DNA from: Prorocentrum cordatum
Lineage: Eukaryota; Sar; Dinophyceae; Prorocentrales; Prorocentraceae
Length of the DNA stretch: 64,000 bases
Reading direction: 5' to 3'
Assembly (NCBI GenBank): GCA_963575745.1
Contig: CAUYUJ010014541.1
Span: forward strand, 305,835-369,834
Shown piece by piece: positions 33,567 to 44,270 of the stretch. Numbering within the stretch: position 1 is the stretch's first letter; the number at the start of each line of letters is the position of its first letter. The notes under the pieces are model-generated. The model was not told the origin of the DNA and did no database searches. It was given only the letters and a program-made list of their open reading frames with translations. Position numbers and translations under genes: made by a program.

Positions 33567-33568
<2 letters not shown>
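32801..33568. other. No supportable gene
   Basis: Open frames of about 70-150 codons occur on both strands with no recognisable family. Confidence 0.4.

Positions 33569-33624
<56 letters not shown>
33569..33624 (+). repeat. (AT)n microsatellite
   Basis: A palindromic AT dinucleotide repeat at the 3' edge of the minus-strand coding remnant. Confidence 0.95.
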
Positions 33625-33659
33625 AAAAGCGTCCCCCAACAGGGGCGCCGCCTGCGTGA

Positions 33660-34560
33660 ACTTCTCATTGCCCGGGCAGCATTCGCTTCCTTGATATTCC
33701 TGAGGATGCGGGGCGTGAGCCCCGAGCGAGTCTGAATCTCCTCGAAGATGGCGTCGCCGTGGTCTTCGGGCACGCCGCGAACGCACGCGGCGGGCCCCGC
33801 TTCTTGGAGCACGGCGATGCCAGCGGCGTCGACGAACCGAAACATGAGGCGAATCGAGTCTTCCACCTCTGTGGGGGTTGCCCCGCTGAAAGGCCCCTTG
33901 TTCTCGGCGGCCGCGCGCGGGTTCTGCGCGCTGCTAAGTATGGACTCGAGGATTTTCTTCTTCAGCGCGGAACCTTCCTCGAAGTTCTCCGTTGTCGAGG
34001 GGGCCTCGGCACGGAGCTCCTTGTGCCTGGGCCCTTTCCAGCCTCTTCCTCGGGCGGCTGAGGGGCCTGCGTCAGCCCCGACCCCGCGGGGCGGGCCCGC
34101 GTGCTGCCCGCGCCCGCCTCCTCGGGCGTCTCGCTCGGCGGCGGAGGGGCGCCAACCTAGGGCGCCGGCGCCTGCTGGTCGCGCAGCTCCGCAACGACCG
34201 GGGCTTCGAGCGCGCGGGGCTCATCGAAATTGATTGGCTCGTCGTCGAGCGAGTCCTTCAAGCCCTGGCAGATCTTATCGGCCATGTCTTGGCCCCTCTC
34301 CTGGTGCGCGCCCGCAGCGTCATCGGGCACCAGCTCGCGCAGTTCTTGGAGCCCGACCGCGGGGTTCTACTTCACCATGCGGTTGGCAGCCGTCGCAAAA
34401 TTCTCGCTGCCAGCCGCGCACTTGGCCACGCTGGCACGGCCATCTGCCATTGGCAGAAAACCTATGCGCGCCAGGACGACGTAGTCGAACTGGAGCGCCT
34501 CGATGTCGGTGTCTGTGGTGAATGGATTCTGCGCGAAGGCTTTGACGTGCCAGTTGCTGG
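33660..34560 (-). pseudogene. Decayed minus-strand coding remnant, unknown protein
   Basis: Read on the minus strand from about 34560 downward, one frame looks protein-like (NWHVKAFAQNPFTTDTDIEA, YVVLARIGFLP, LQELRELVPDDAAGAHQERG, ICQGLKDSLDDEPINFDEPR). It is broken by two in-frame TAG codons (complement at 34367-34369 and 34157-34159, exactly 70 codons apart). It continues through a Pro/Glu-rich linker, then shifts frame near 34040 and resumes as TENFEEGSALKKKILESILS, PTEVEDSIRLMFRFVDAAG and GDAIFEEIQTRSGLTPRILR. Codon third positions are G/C-rich throughout. No family is recognised. It is flanked by the minisatellite at 34561-34870, so it may be a fragment carried by a repeat element. Confidence 0.45.
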
Positions 34561-34870
34561 CGATCGTGGCCCTGGGAGCGTGGCCGAAACGTAATTTACG
34601 AAAGGTCGTGGCCCTGGGCGGACGAAGCGCGGCGTGAATCCCGCATGATCTACAAGGGGGCTTCGCCCTGGGAGCGCGAATCCAGCGTGATTCACGGGAG
34701 ATCTCGGCACTGGGAGCGCGAAGCCCGCGTAATTTACAAGGGATCGTGGCCCTGGGAGCGTGCATCCGTTGTAATGCACGAAGGATCTTGTCCATGGGGT
34801 CGCGAACGCACTGCAATTTGCGAGGGCTTTGGCTTTGGGAGCGCGAAGCGTGTATAATTCTTCACGCTTC
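34561..34870 (+). repeat. ~33-bp minisatellite (GTGGCCCTGGGAGCG units)
   Basis: Units of the form CGTGGCCCTGGGAGCGxG..CGTAATTTACGAGGG. The same unit occurs at 38060-38140 and 60880-61150, inside or beside the composite element. Confidence 0.85.
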
Positions 34871-35092
34871 GCGCATCCCCACCAGAGTCGCCTCTGCCTA
34901 ATTAGTCTCTGCGTAGCCCGCTTGGACCTGACTCGCCGCTGGCGCGCTCGCCCGCGGCCGCTGGCTAAAAAAAAAAAGATATCCCCACCAGCTTCTTCTC
35001 CCCTCTACCGTCGCGCGTAATTTAGGCCGCCGCTTAGTTCATTGCGCCATTGGACGCCGCCCGACTGCTCTCGGCGCGGTCGCGATCAAAGA
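34871..35092. other. Spacer with direct repeat shared with 35736
   Basis: AGATATCCCCACCAGC at 34977-34992 is repeated exactly at 35736-35751, just after pentamer element copy 4. It lies ~100 bp from the element's left end, so it is not a simple target duplication. Confidence 0.5.
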
Positions 35093-35735
35093 ATTATCCC
35101 AGTGCGTCCCGACCTAGGAGTTGGAGCCCCGCATTAGTAGTAACAGCTTAAACTAAGCTAAAGCTACGCTAGAACTAAGCTAAAGTTAAGCTAAAGCTAA
35201 GTTAAAGCTACGCTAAAGCTAAGCTAAAGCTAAGCTGCAGGTGAGCTAAAACTACGCTAAAGCTAAGCTACAGTCAAGCTACAGCTAAGCTAAAGCTAAG
35301 GAGCAGCTAAACTAAAGCTGAGCTACAGCTAAGCTAAAGCTAAGGTAAAGCTAAGCTAAAACTAAGCTAAAGTTAAGCTAAGCTAAACTGAAGCTAAGCT
35401 AAAGCTAAACTAAAGCTAAGTTAACGTTAAGCTACAGTTCAGCTGCAGCTAAACTCGAGCAAAGCTAAAGCTAAGCTAGAGCTGAGCTAAGCTAAGATGA
35501 GATAAGATAAGCTAAGCTAAGCTAGGGTAAGCTACAGCTGAGCGAAGCTAAGATGAAGCTAAGCGAAGCTAAGCTTAGCTAAGCTCAGCTAAGATGAGAT
35601 AAGCAACGCTAAGCTAAAGGGACGTACCTGGGGAAACCGCGGGGCGGGGACTGGGGGAACCGCCCGGGGCGTTTTCCACAACCCGCCTTTTTAAGCAAAC
35701 AGAGTAAGAACCTTCTAGGCAGAGCCTAGGGAGGG
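35093..35735 (+). mobile_element. Inverted-repeat-ended pentamer element, copy 4
   Basis: Left end ATTATCCCAGTGCG(T)CCC / CCTAGGAGTTGGAGCCCC and right end GGGGGAACCGCCCGGGGCG..CTTCTAGGCAGAGCCTAGG.AGGG. The interior here is mainly CTAAAG/CTAAG hexa- and pentamers. It is more diverged than copies 1-3. Confidence 0.75.
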
Positions 35736-35947
35736 AGATATCCCCACCAGCCCATCTCAAAACAGCAACTTTTGCGAAGCATATTGATTGTCGTTGTTTT
35801 CTGGCGTACCTTCTCCTGCCCGCGCAGGTACTATCGTGTTTCTCCTACATCGCACCTGCTCCCTTTTAGCTCTTCTTTGCGAGAGGAGTGGGTGGGGGAC
35901 GAGGCGGGGGAAGAAGAAGAGAAGACGGTGGGAGGCGAGAGGGAGAT

Positions 35948-36369
35948 AGCGGCGACGACGACGACGACAGACGACGACGGCGATGACCACAACAACGACG
36001 ACGACGACGACGACGGCGACGACCGCGACGACGACGAAAACGACAACGATAACGACTATGACGACCCCGCCTGCTCCCTTTTAGCTGTTCCTTGTGGGAT
36101 GAGTTGGAGGAGGACGGGGCGGAGGAGGAGGAAGAGGAGGAGGAGGAAAAAAAAAAGGCGGTGGGAGACGAGAGGGAGATAGCGACGACGACGGCGACGA
36201 CGGCGATGACCACAACAACGACAACGACGACGACGACAACGACGACCACGACGACGGCGACTACGACGACGACGACGACAACGACGACGACGACGACGTC
36301 GACGTCGACGAGGACGACGGCGACCACGACGACGACGCCGACGACGACGAAGACGACGAAGACGGCGAA

Positions 36370-36402
<33 letters not shown>

Positions 36403-36403
36403 C

Positions 36404-36434
<31 letters not shown>
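35948..36434 (+). repeat. (ACG)n microsatellite with AGG interruption
   Basis: ACG/GAC repeats interrupted by a GGAGGAGG stretch and a duplicated non-repeat segment (CTGCTCCCTTTTAGCT, at 35857 and 36069). Poly-Thr, poly-Asp and poly-Val frames are artefacts. Confidence 0.95.
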
Positions 36435-36439
36435 GTCAA

Positions 36440-37060
36440 CCTCCAATGCCTTTTCTGGGTCTTTCTCTCTGAGAGCCTCTTGGAGGCAGCTTGGGGCTAT
36501 CCGAGGGCCTTCTTGGAAATATTTAGGAGTTCTCTGGGCCCTGTTGGGGTATCCGTGGTGCCTCTTGAGGCACCCCTGGAGCTCTTTCGGAAGGTCTTGG
36601 GGCCCTCTTTGGGCTCTTGGGCGGGTCTGAGAGGTCTTTTGGGGCCGCGGTGGGGGCCGCGACTCAAAAAGGAGCGCGGCATCAATCAGGGTCCCCCCCT
36701 TCGGAACCCGGAAAGTGGCCTCGTGGGGCCCTCTGGGGCCGCTCTTGGAGCGCTCTTGGGCCCGTCTTGGGCCTCTCTGGGGCCTGCCTTGGGGCTCTCG
36801 TGAGCCCATTGAAAGCGAAAAGGCGAGCAGGGAAGCAACATTGAGTTGTCTTAGGTTTTTGAAGGACTTTGGCCTCTCGGAGGCGTCCTTGGGAGGCTCC
36901 GTGGCCACTTGGGGCCGTCTTGGGGCGGTCTTGGAGCTTCGTGTAGGCTTGTTAGGAGCTTTCTTGAGTCATCGAAGGCTATCCGTAGCGATCTTGGAGG
37001 TCATCTTGAGCTCTCTTGGGCTGTCTTGGCGCCATCTTAGGCCAATACAGACGCTCCAAC
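36440..37060 (+). repeat. Degenerate CTTGGGGC-type short tandem repeat
   Basis: Words such as CTCTTGGGG, GGTCTTGGGG and GTCTTGG(A/C)G recur every ~15-40 bp. A similar stretch is at 60090-60170. An open minus-strand frame is Pro/Arg/Gln-rich and repetitive, not a recognised protein. Confidence 0.6.
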
Positions 37061-37500
37061 GACCCGCGGCCCCCCCCTCCGGGCCCAGGGGTAGGGGGTA
37101 GGGAGAGGGGTCAAGCTACCCACCCGCCCGCATGCCGTCTAGCTGATTCCCCACCGCCCTCCCTACACATAAGTAACACCCGAGCCTGAGCATGTTCAGC
37201 GGTCGCCTTTGGATGGACAGCTGGACAGCTACTGGGAAACAAAGCCGACCCTAGGTGCGCGACGCTTGGGCGAGGTGTGCCACGCGTGCCAGGGGCGCCA
37301 CGCGCGCCAGGCACCCCTGGGGCCCGAGCGTGCCAGGCACGCCTGGTGCGCCAGATGCGCCACGTGCTCCGAGTGCGCCAGGTGTGCCGCACACTCCAGC
37401 CGCGCCTGGTGCGCCACGTTCGGGGCACGTGCAGAGTGCGTCAGGTGCGCCTGCGCACGTGACAGCACACATCGGGAAACATGTCGGCCCCCGCCATGCT
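37061..37500 (+). repeat. GTGCGCCA(C/G)G-type minisatellite
   Basis: GTGCGCCAG, GTGCGCCACG and GCGTGCCAGG units from about 37270 to 37450, with unassigned sequence before them. Confidence 0.75.
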
Positions 37501-38054
37501 TGTCTAAAACCAATGCCCATCATTGTGTCTGCTGGGCCTGCGCACAGCAGGCCACACGCCACCACCCCCGCCGTCCGTGTCAAAAACCACTTGACAGTGA
37601 TCGCGGGATGGCCGAGTATGATCCAGATTTAGCCGCGAGGTGCATGTTGTATTGTTTTTGTCAGGGATGGTAGCCCTGCGCACAGCAGGGAATCTGCTGA
37701 CCCCCGCCGTCCTTGTCAAGAAAATACAAGTGCTCGCGGGCCTCACGAACATGTCTCAAGACTTTGCCCCAAAGTGTACTTTGCATTATTTTCTGAAAGG
37801 GATGGTGGGGGGGCCGCTCGGGTTGGCGGCGCATGCTCCCCGCCAAAAAAATGTGGAGACAGGGTGCGGTTTGTATTTTTTTTGACAGCGATGGTGGGGG
37901 GCGGGTCCTCATGGAGTCGGCATGGTTCCGGGTTGGACGCTGGCCGGATGGGGGAGGGGGTGAATTTCAATAAGGAACAGTGATAAACCCTTTCCCGAAG
38001 GGGGAAGAGGGGTTGGACAGACGAGGCTCTCTAAACCACTCACGCCCAGAGGGT
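37501..38054. repeat. Degenerate repeats with CCCCGCCGTCCxTGTCAA blocks
   Basis: CGCACAGCAGG, CCCCGCCGTCC(G/T)TGTCAA and TTT(T)GTCAG(G/C)GATGG blocks recur, partly inverted (for example at 37553, 37685, 37800 and 37880). No gene. Confidence 0.5.
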
Positions 38055-38407
38055 TGGTGGGATTTACAAGGGATCGTGGCCCTGGGAGCGTGCATCAAGT
38101 GTAAATTACACAGGGTCGTGGCCCTGCGAGCGTGCATCCCTTGGCACGTCCCCTGGCACGTCCCCTGGCGCGTCTCTTCGGACGTTCTGCGGCGCGTCCC
38201 CGTGGCATGTCCCGCGGCGCGCCCCTTGGCGCGTCCCTTGGCGCGCCCCATGTGCGGCACGGCACAGCGCAGCGCAGCACAACACAGCCCCTGGCGCGGT
38301 ATCGTCTCCATCGATATCTTCATCTTTGCCACTGCCCATGGCCCAAATGAGGAGTTTTGAAACGTTTCCATGCTTCATATGTCTACATCACTTTCTTGGT
38401 TTGTGGG
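38055..38407 (+). repeat. Composite dispersed element, partial copy
   Basis: Contains GTGGCCCTGGGAGCG units, GGCACGTCCC-type units, a CGCAGCACA..ACAGCCC..GCGCGGTAT block matching part of block R, and the end phrase TTGAAACG.TTCCATGC..GTGGGTCGATCAT. Same order as the complete copies at 19.3 and 60.4 kb. Confidence 0.6.
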
Positions 38408-38880
38408 TCGATCATATTTTGTTGGTTCTCTCTCTCTCTCTCTGCTTCGCTTTTCTGTATTTGTATTTGTATATAGAGATTAATATATGCATGTTTATGT
38501 ACATATACCAGATCACCAATCATAGATTTACATGCGTGTGTGTGGTAATACATTTCCTTCTCTCTTTCTTGCTCCCTCTGCCATCTCCCCCTCTCCCTCT
38601 CTTGCTCGCTGCCTCTCAGCCTCCCTTTCCCGCCTATCTCAACCTCGATCATATTTTGTTGGTTCTCTCTCTCTCTCTGCTTCACTGTTCTGTACTCGTA
38701 TTTGTACATAGAGATTCATATACGCATGTTTATGTACATATACCAGATAATCAATCATATATTTACATGCGTGTGTGTGGTAATACATTTCCTTATCTCT
38801 TTCTTGCTCCCTCTGCCATCTCCCCCTCTCCCTCTCTTGCTCGCTGGCTCTCAGCCTCCCTTTCCCGCATATCTCAACCC
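38408..38880 (+). repeat. Tandem duplication, 237-bp unit x2
   Basis: TCGATCATATTTTGTTGGTT starts at 38408 and 38645. Both units contain a CT repeat, GTACATATACCAGAT, ATTTACATGCGTGTGTGTGG and CTCCCTCTGCCATCTCC with few differences. The first unit joins the GTGGGTCGATCAT end of the composite element. Confidence 0.9.
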
Positions 38881-39014
38881 CCCTTCCATCTCATCTGCCA
38901 CTGCCGTCGTCCCTCTTCCTGAGACCTCGTCATCCACGCCTGTCTATTGATTTCCTCTATTTGCCATGCTCTCCACCGCTGTACCTGCGTGCCTGTCGTG
39001 TCCTTGCGCGCAAG

Positions 39015-39110
39015 GGGCAAGACTGCAGGGATCTCAGCAAGTTCCCTGACCTGACCCTGACCATTGCTGGCCAGGACTCCCCCCGGCCGGCCCGAGGACA
39101 GGTCGTGAAG
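39015..39110 (+). CDS. Candidate exon, pepsin-family (A1) aspartic protease C-terminal lobe
   Basis: Frame reads GQDCRDLSKFPDLTLTIAG. In A1 proteases the DTGTS motif is followed after a variable stretch by a Cys and a 'LP(D/N)(I/L)xFxI(G/A)G' strand, which this resembles. It is on the same strand as the DTGTS fragment 12.5 kb upstream. A possible acceptor (GCGCAAG) precedes it and a possible GT donor (ACAG/GTCGTG) lies near 39101. The short length makes the call tentative. Confidence 0.4.
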
Positions 39111-40540
39111 CATTGGGCATTTGGAGAGCGAGCACGAAACAATAGTCCTAAGCCAGTGTTCCCCAGACAGTGTCTGCACGTCGGGGCTCTCATCCGGTTC
39201 CTGCAGAACTGACCTCCCGCCCATGGCCGTCTCGTGGGCGCCGCGTGCGCTGCCTCCACCACGCACTCTGCACCACTCCATGGCTTCCACCGCACACGTG
39301 GGTACCGCGTGCGCTGCACCACAGCTTGCACCGCGCAGCTTCCACCCCGGAGACTTTCGCCGTCCAGGGCGTGCGCTGGCGAGCGCTGCTTCGTGGAAGT
39401 AGGCTGCGACCGGTGGCCAGCTGCGGCGGGGCGGCGCCCCCCTCCTCTCCCGGTCTTGCCTTCCTCGCGCTCCTCCCCTCCAAGCTTGCGCCCTGCTCCT
39501 CCCTCCGATCCCGTCTCCTTGCTCCCTCCGATCCGACTTCGTCCTCCATCCTCCCTCCTCCCTCCCCCCTTCCCTCCACCACGGCCCCGCTCGCTCCTCC
39601 TTCATGCCAGATGAGCTCCCTCACCCCCTCTCATCCCCTCTACCCTCGTCTCTCGTCTCCTCGCCTCCCCCTCCCCTCCCCCTCCCCCCTCTCCTCTCTC
39701 CCCCTCCCCTTCCCCCCCCCTCCCCTCTTTTCCCCTCTCCTCTCCTTGTCCCTCCCCGACCTCTCATCACTGCCCCCCTCCATTCTGCCACCGACTGCTT
39801 CTGCTTCGTCCGCTCTTGCTCCAGCTATCCACCGCCGCTATTCCTGAAGCCGCTGCAGTTGCGCCTGTTTCTCTTCCTCCGCCTGCTGTTGTTTCTGCTC
39901 CTGCTTTCTCTTCCACCCTTCCCTGCCATTCTGTCCTGGTGGCGGCCTCAGGAGATGAGGTTCGGACCCGACTCGTACATCGGCGAGATGACGGGACAAG
40001 GGAGCGACGAGGTCACGAGGGTGTGGTTTTATCCTCCTCGCTCCTTCCTCCCTTCTCCTCCCTCCTCCGCTTCTCTCCCCCTTCTTCCTGGGAAGGAGGA
40101 GTAACAGAGAGAGAGAGAGAGAGACAGAGAGAGATAGAGACAGAGAGAGAGAGAGAGAGCGAGCGCGCGAGCGAGGGAGGGATGGAGGGAGGGAGAGAGG
40201 GGGAGGAGTAGTGCGCGAGGCGGCATATAGCTGCTACTGCTGCCGCCACCGCTACCACCGCCACCATTACAACCGCCGCTAGCACAACCCCTACCAGCAC
40301 TAACACCACGAGCGCAACTGCTACCAATACATTACCACTGTCAAGCCAAACTCTAGACGCTTCGCATGTCTTCGCTAGCCCATCCAGAAGCGACGCTCAT
40401 GCGAGTTACCTTTTTCAGGAATTACCCTGGCGACGTACCCAATCCCTGCGCAATGCGGGGCATGAGTAGCTTGGCAGACGTCTTACGGAGGTGATGATGT
40501 GACATGGGCGCATATATTTCTGCGAGCCGCATTCGTAAGG
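39111..40540. other. Unassigned; CT-rich tracts (39440-39760) and GA repeat (40091-40205)
   Basis: Low-complexity TCCCCTC sequence and a GAGA repeat with opposite-strand frames of Ser/Leu or Arg/Glu. A GCCACCGCTACCACC-type trinucleotide stretch lies at about 40235-40330. No gene is supported. Confidence 0.5.
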
Positions 40541-41830
40541 TTCGCAGCCCCCCCAGGATTGCGAGGTCCCGCTCAGATCTGCGTGGTGCCTCACTCCGCT
40601 GGACCCGCTAGCAGCCTTCGAAAGTAGCGACGGTGTCGCAGATCGCAGCCCCCCAAGGACGGCGAGGTCCCGCTCAGATCTGCGCGGTGCCTCATTCCGT
40701 TGGACCCATCAGCAGCCCTCGAAAATGGCGACAGTTTCGCAGATCGCAGCCCCCCAGGGATTGCGAGGTCTCGCTCAGATCTGCGCGGTGCCTCACTCCG
40801 CTGGGCCCACCAGCAGCCTTCGAAAGTGGCGACAGTTTCGCAGATCGCTATGCTGGCTCCCCAAGCAGCCTTCGAAAGCGGGGACAGTTTTTGCAGATCG
40901 CAGCCCCCCTAGGGACGGCGAGGTCCCGCTCAGATCTGCGCGGTGCCTCACTCCGCTGGGCCCACCAGCAGCTCTTGAAAGTGTGGACTGTTTCGCACAT
41001 CGCAGCCCCCCAGGGACGGCGAGGTCCCGCTCAGATCTGTGCGGTGCCCCACTCCGCTGGACCCACTTGCAGCCCTCGAAAGCGGTGACAGTTTTTGCAG
41101 ATCGCAGCCCCCCCAGGGACGGCGAGGCCCCCCTCAGATTTGCGCGGTGCCTCACTCCGCTGGGCCCACCAGCAGCTCTCGAAAGTGGCGACGGTTTCGC
41201 AGAGAGCAGCCCCCCAGGGACGGCGAGGTCCCGCTCAGATCTGCGCAGTGCCTCACTCCGCTAGACCCACCAGCAGCCCTCGAAAGTGGCGACAGTTTCG
41301 CAGATCGCAGCCCCCCAGGGACGGCGAGGTCCCCCTCAGATTTGCACAGTGCCTCACTCCGCTGGACCCACCAGCAGCTCTCGAAAGTGGCGACAGTTTC
41401 GCAGATCGCAGCCCCCCAGGGATTGCGAGTTCCCCCTCAGATTTGCGCGGTGCCGCACTCCGCTGGACCCACCAGCAGCCCTCGACCGTGGCGACAGTTT
41501 CGCAGATCGCAGCCCCCCAGGGACGCCGAGGTCCCGCTCAGATCTGTTCGGTGCCTCACTCCGCTGGACCAACCAGCAGCCTTCGAAAGTGGCGACAGTT
41601 TCGCAGATCGCAGCCCCCCAGGGACGGCGAGGTCCCGCTCAGATCTGCGCGGTGCCTCACTCCGCTGGACCCACCAGCAGCCTTCGAAAGTGGAGACAGT
41701 TTCGCAAATCGCAGCCCCCCAGGGACGGCGAGGTCCCGCTCAGATCTGCGCGGTGCCTCACTCCGCTGGGCCCACCAGCAGCCCTCGAAAATGGCGGCAT
41801 GTTCGCAGATCGCAGCCCCCCAGGCAAGGC
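40541..41830 (+). repeat. 101-bp tandem repeat array, ~13 units
   Basis: CAGATCGCAG (or a close variant) marks units at 40639, 40740, 40841, 40894 (short 53-bp unit), 40996, 41098, 41200, 41301, 41402, 41503, 41604, 41705 and 41806. The period is 101-102 bp. Each unit has GCCCCCCAGGGACGGCGAGG, CTCAGATCTGCGCGGTGCC and TCACTCCGCTGG. Because 101 is not a multiple of 3, frames drift and the long ORFs over it (up to ~400 codons) are artefacts. The array stops 33 bp before the retrotransposon. Confidence 0.95.
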
Positions 41831-41857
41831 AAGAGGAGACAAGAAGGAGGGCGGGCA

Positions 41858-41862
41858 GGAGG
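41858..41862 (+). repeat. Target-site duplication GGAGG (left)
   Basis: Directly abuts the TG of the 5' LTR and equals 59922-59926. Five bases is the usual duplication length for copia-type integrases. Confidence 0.85.
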
Positions 41863-42078
41863 TGTGAATTGAACCCGTGTAGTACCCTCATATATACTCC
41901 TTATCTTCACCCTCCTGCACCTGGCCGTTTGGGCTCAGGTATTGGGACTTCCCAAGTACGCTTGGGACAGATCGATCAGACCTATGATCGTGCAGGAGGG
42001 AAAGACATCCATCTATCCCTCCTTCCCTCTACCAACGGACCAGGGGTTCTGCACCCTTGTACTTCAACCCCATACACA
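41863..42078 (+). repeat. 5' LTR (216 bp)
   Basis: Runs from TGTGAATTGAACC to CCCCATACACA. It contains a TATA-like CATATATACTCC near 41889 that could serve as promoter, though the transcription start is unknown. It pairs with 59705-59921. Confidence 0.95.
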
Positions 42079-42143
42079 GGTTATCAGCCCTTTAAAGCTC
42101 ACTGTTCATCGAACCCCGCGTCGCGATCTCGCACGCGGCCTCG
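42079..42143 (+). promoter_or_regulatory. Untranslated leader with possible primer binding site
   Basis: GGTTATCAGCCC starts immediately after the LTR. It resembles the initiator-tRNA-Met type PBS (TGGTATCAG) apart from one inserted T, so the primer assignment is tentative. Confidence 0.3.
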
Positions 42144-44270
42144 ATGGAACCCAAGCGGCGCATGCGCCGTAAGGGGTCCATCGGGGCCTCGCGTCCGAGC
42201 TCTCCGACGGCGCGACGGCTCGGTGATGAGTTGGAGAGCCTTAGTGCGGACTGTGTTGGTGTCCCAGGCCCCCCCCCCCCCCCAGCTCCGACGGGCCCGA
42301 GGCGCGGCTAGCTGCTGAACTTCACCGCAGCGCCGCCCGCGGGGGGACAGGAGAAGGAGTAGGAACAGGGAGGAAGGAGTTCCACACGCCTGCCTTCGAT
42401 CCTCCATCTCCTCCTGAGTCGGGAGCAATCCCAACTGCGTCAGGCGAAAGCCTCACTGGTCCTGATACTCCAGGGCGCTGCCGCGCTAACCGCCGATGGA
42501 CCTCAGGTGCTGGTACCCCCAGCCCTGCGACCGTTCCTGTTGCGGAGCACGTAGCCACCTTCGAGGAACTCAGTAGACCAGTGGCGGCACAGCCGCAGAC
42601 GCAGTATCCCAAGGTATCATCGGATCCGACACCACACACATGGTCCTAGTCGCAGCTCGTCCGCGCGCAACCGTCGTGGGGCCCCAGGCCCATACGGCGA
42701 GAGTAGGTCGAGCCCGCGTACTGCCTCTCAGAGGCCATGCGCTCCCCGTGAGAGGGGGCAGAGGGAAGCTGACGCTCCCCACCTCTCCATCTCAGACGAC
42801 CAGCTGGCGGAAACGTCCGTCGCAAGTGAAATAGCTGAGCTCAGAGACCAGGTTGAAACCTTCGTGTCCAGGCAATGCCCTGGGCCACTGCAGAGCGTTC
42901 AGACGAACGCCGCCGATACTGCAGCCATACGCCACGATCTCGACGGCGCCTTAGGGATCATCGATTCCAGGATTGCCGAAGATCGACGCATCATAGGTGA
43001 ACTGCAGTATCAGGTTGATCGTGAGGTGTCACACTCAGGTGAACGAACGGCGATGGTCGAGAACCTGCGCAACTACCTCGCGCAGATGGAGCAACAGCTT
43101 GTGCTCGTACGAGACACAGGCGTTTCAGCAGTCAGGATCCTCCACGATGAGATCCACGACCAGCTCCGCAACCGACCACCACCAGCCGAGGCCACCGACC
43201 TTGGCGACGTTCAGTCTCAGATCAATGATCTCCGATCCCACATAGACCACACTACGGCGACGCTTCGTAACGAAGCACACACCAACTCGTCGAACCTGAT
43301 CGACATGTTGCAACGTACTGAGAGAGTCATCACTCAAAGGCTTGATGCGACCAACGCTGTCGTGCAGCCACTCGCTAACCGGATCTCTGACATCGAGCAG
43401 CGTTTTCCTGGCGTACAGGACGCCCTGGCAGAGTTGCGTGTCGGACGAGCCCAGACTGATCAGCTGGGTCCTCCTCCCACGGTTTACGATGTCGCCCGCC
43501 TCACTGACAGGTTGCGGGAGGTTGAGAAGGCGGCGCACCACACGCAGTTGGAGCTCTCCCAGGTTATTCGCGAGAGAGATGCTGAGAAAGTACGTGTTGA
43601 GGGGCACCTCGCACGTCTGGAAAGCGAGCTAGAGGCACAAAGCGCCCGTCTCCGAGCATACGAGCAACGACTTGATCGGTACTCACAACGTTCTCGGGAT
43701 ACTGATGAGTACACACGCCAAAAGGTGGCCCAAATACACGAAGACATGACGAGCTGGACGAATCAGCTGATCGACCACACCAACGACACCAGTCTCCACC
43801 TTCGACCTGCAACCGACCTGCATAGGCCGACGGCAGCGTCCGCCGAATCACCACAAGCTTCTGCAGGACATCAACGACATACGTCACCAGGAGCAGCCTC
43901 CGCGGCAGCTTCAGCACAGACACGCCATGTGTCTCCTGTGCGCACAGAACCGACTACTGACGGTGTACCGATACCCTCACAACCACTGTCTGCGGTTTCG
44001 GTCCATACTACAACTCCTATCAAGGAGTCAGACACCGTCCGAGTCCCTGTCTTGCCTAAGATCACGCAGCTGCTCGAGTGGCAGCAAAAGGTACGGAAGA
44101 ACTTTGGGGCCGCCTCAGGGCGACCATCCAAAGCATATGCCTTCCTACGCGTGGCTGAACAGCCCGAGTGTACCTTCGAGGACTTACAGGACAGTGGAGA
44201 CTTTGAGAGCATCGATTGCAAACTCGCTACCGCTCTGAGCGACATCTTATCCTCAGACTTGCGCTACTAA
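42144..44270 (+). pseudogene. gag: Gag N-terminal region (coiled coil), frames disrupted
   Basis: The frame opens at ATG 42144 (MEPKRRMRRKGS), 65 bp after the LTR. It is thrown out of frame at a run of 15 C's (42269-42283), reads on in frame 2 through a Pro/Ser/Thr-rich stretch to about 42645, then returns to frame 0. From there it runs to TAA 44268. The part from 42864 is strongly heptad-patterned (ELQYQVDREV, LARLESELEAQSARLRAYEQ), so a long coiled coil is likely, followed by a Ser/Thr/Pro linker and a globular start (LPKITQLLEWQQKVRKNF). The TAA is in frame with the next ORF and probably replaces a sense codon of an ancestral Gag-Pol. Confidence 0.75.

Noticed and set aside
34977-35751. 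16-bp direct repeat AGATATCCCCACCAGC as target duplication of pentamer element copy 4
   Set aside because: The left copy is ~100 bp from the element's left end, so the interval does not fit a simple insertion of that element.
36261-36908. 215-codon minus-strand ORF
   Set aside because: Repeated CTTGGGGC words give a Pro/Arg/Gln-rich repetitive product. No domain and no start context.
40541-41830. CRISPR-like regular array
   Set aside because: Units are 101-102 bp with no distinct spacers, so it is an ordinary tandem satellite in a eukaryotic context.
41095-42318. 407-codon ORF over the 101-bp array and into the 5' LTR
   Set aside because: Each repeat unit shifts the frame by two bases, so all frames stay open by chance repetition. 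No domain.
43125-43607. Minus-strand ORFs inside gag
   Set aside because: They are shadows of the heptad-patterned gag frame, which has clear coding sense on the plus strand.
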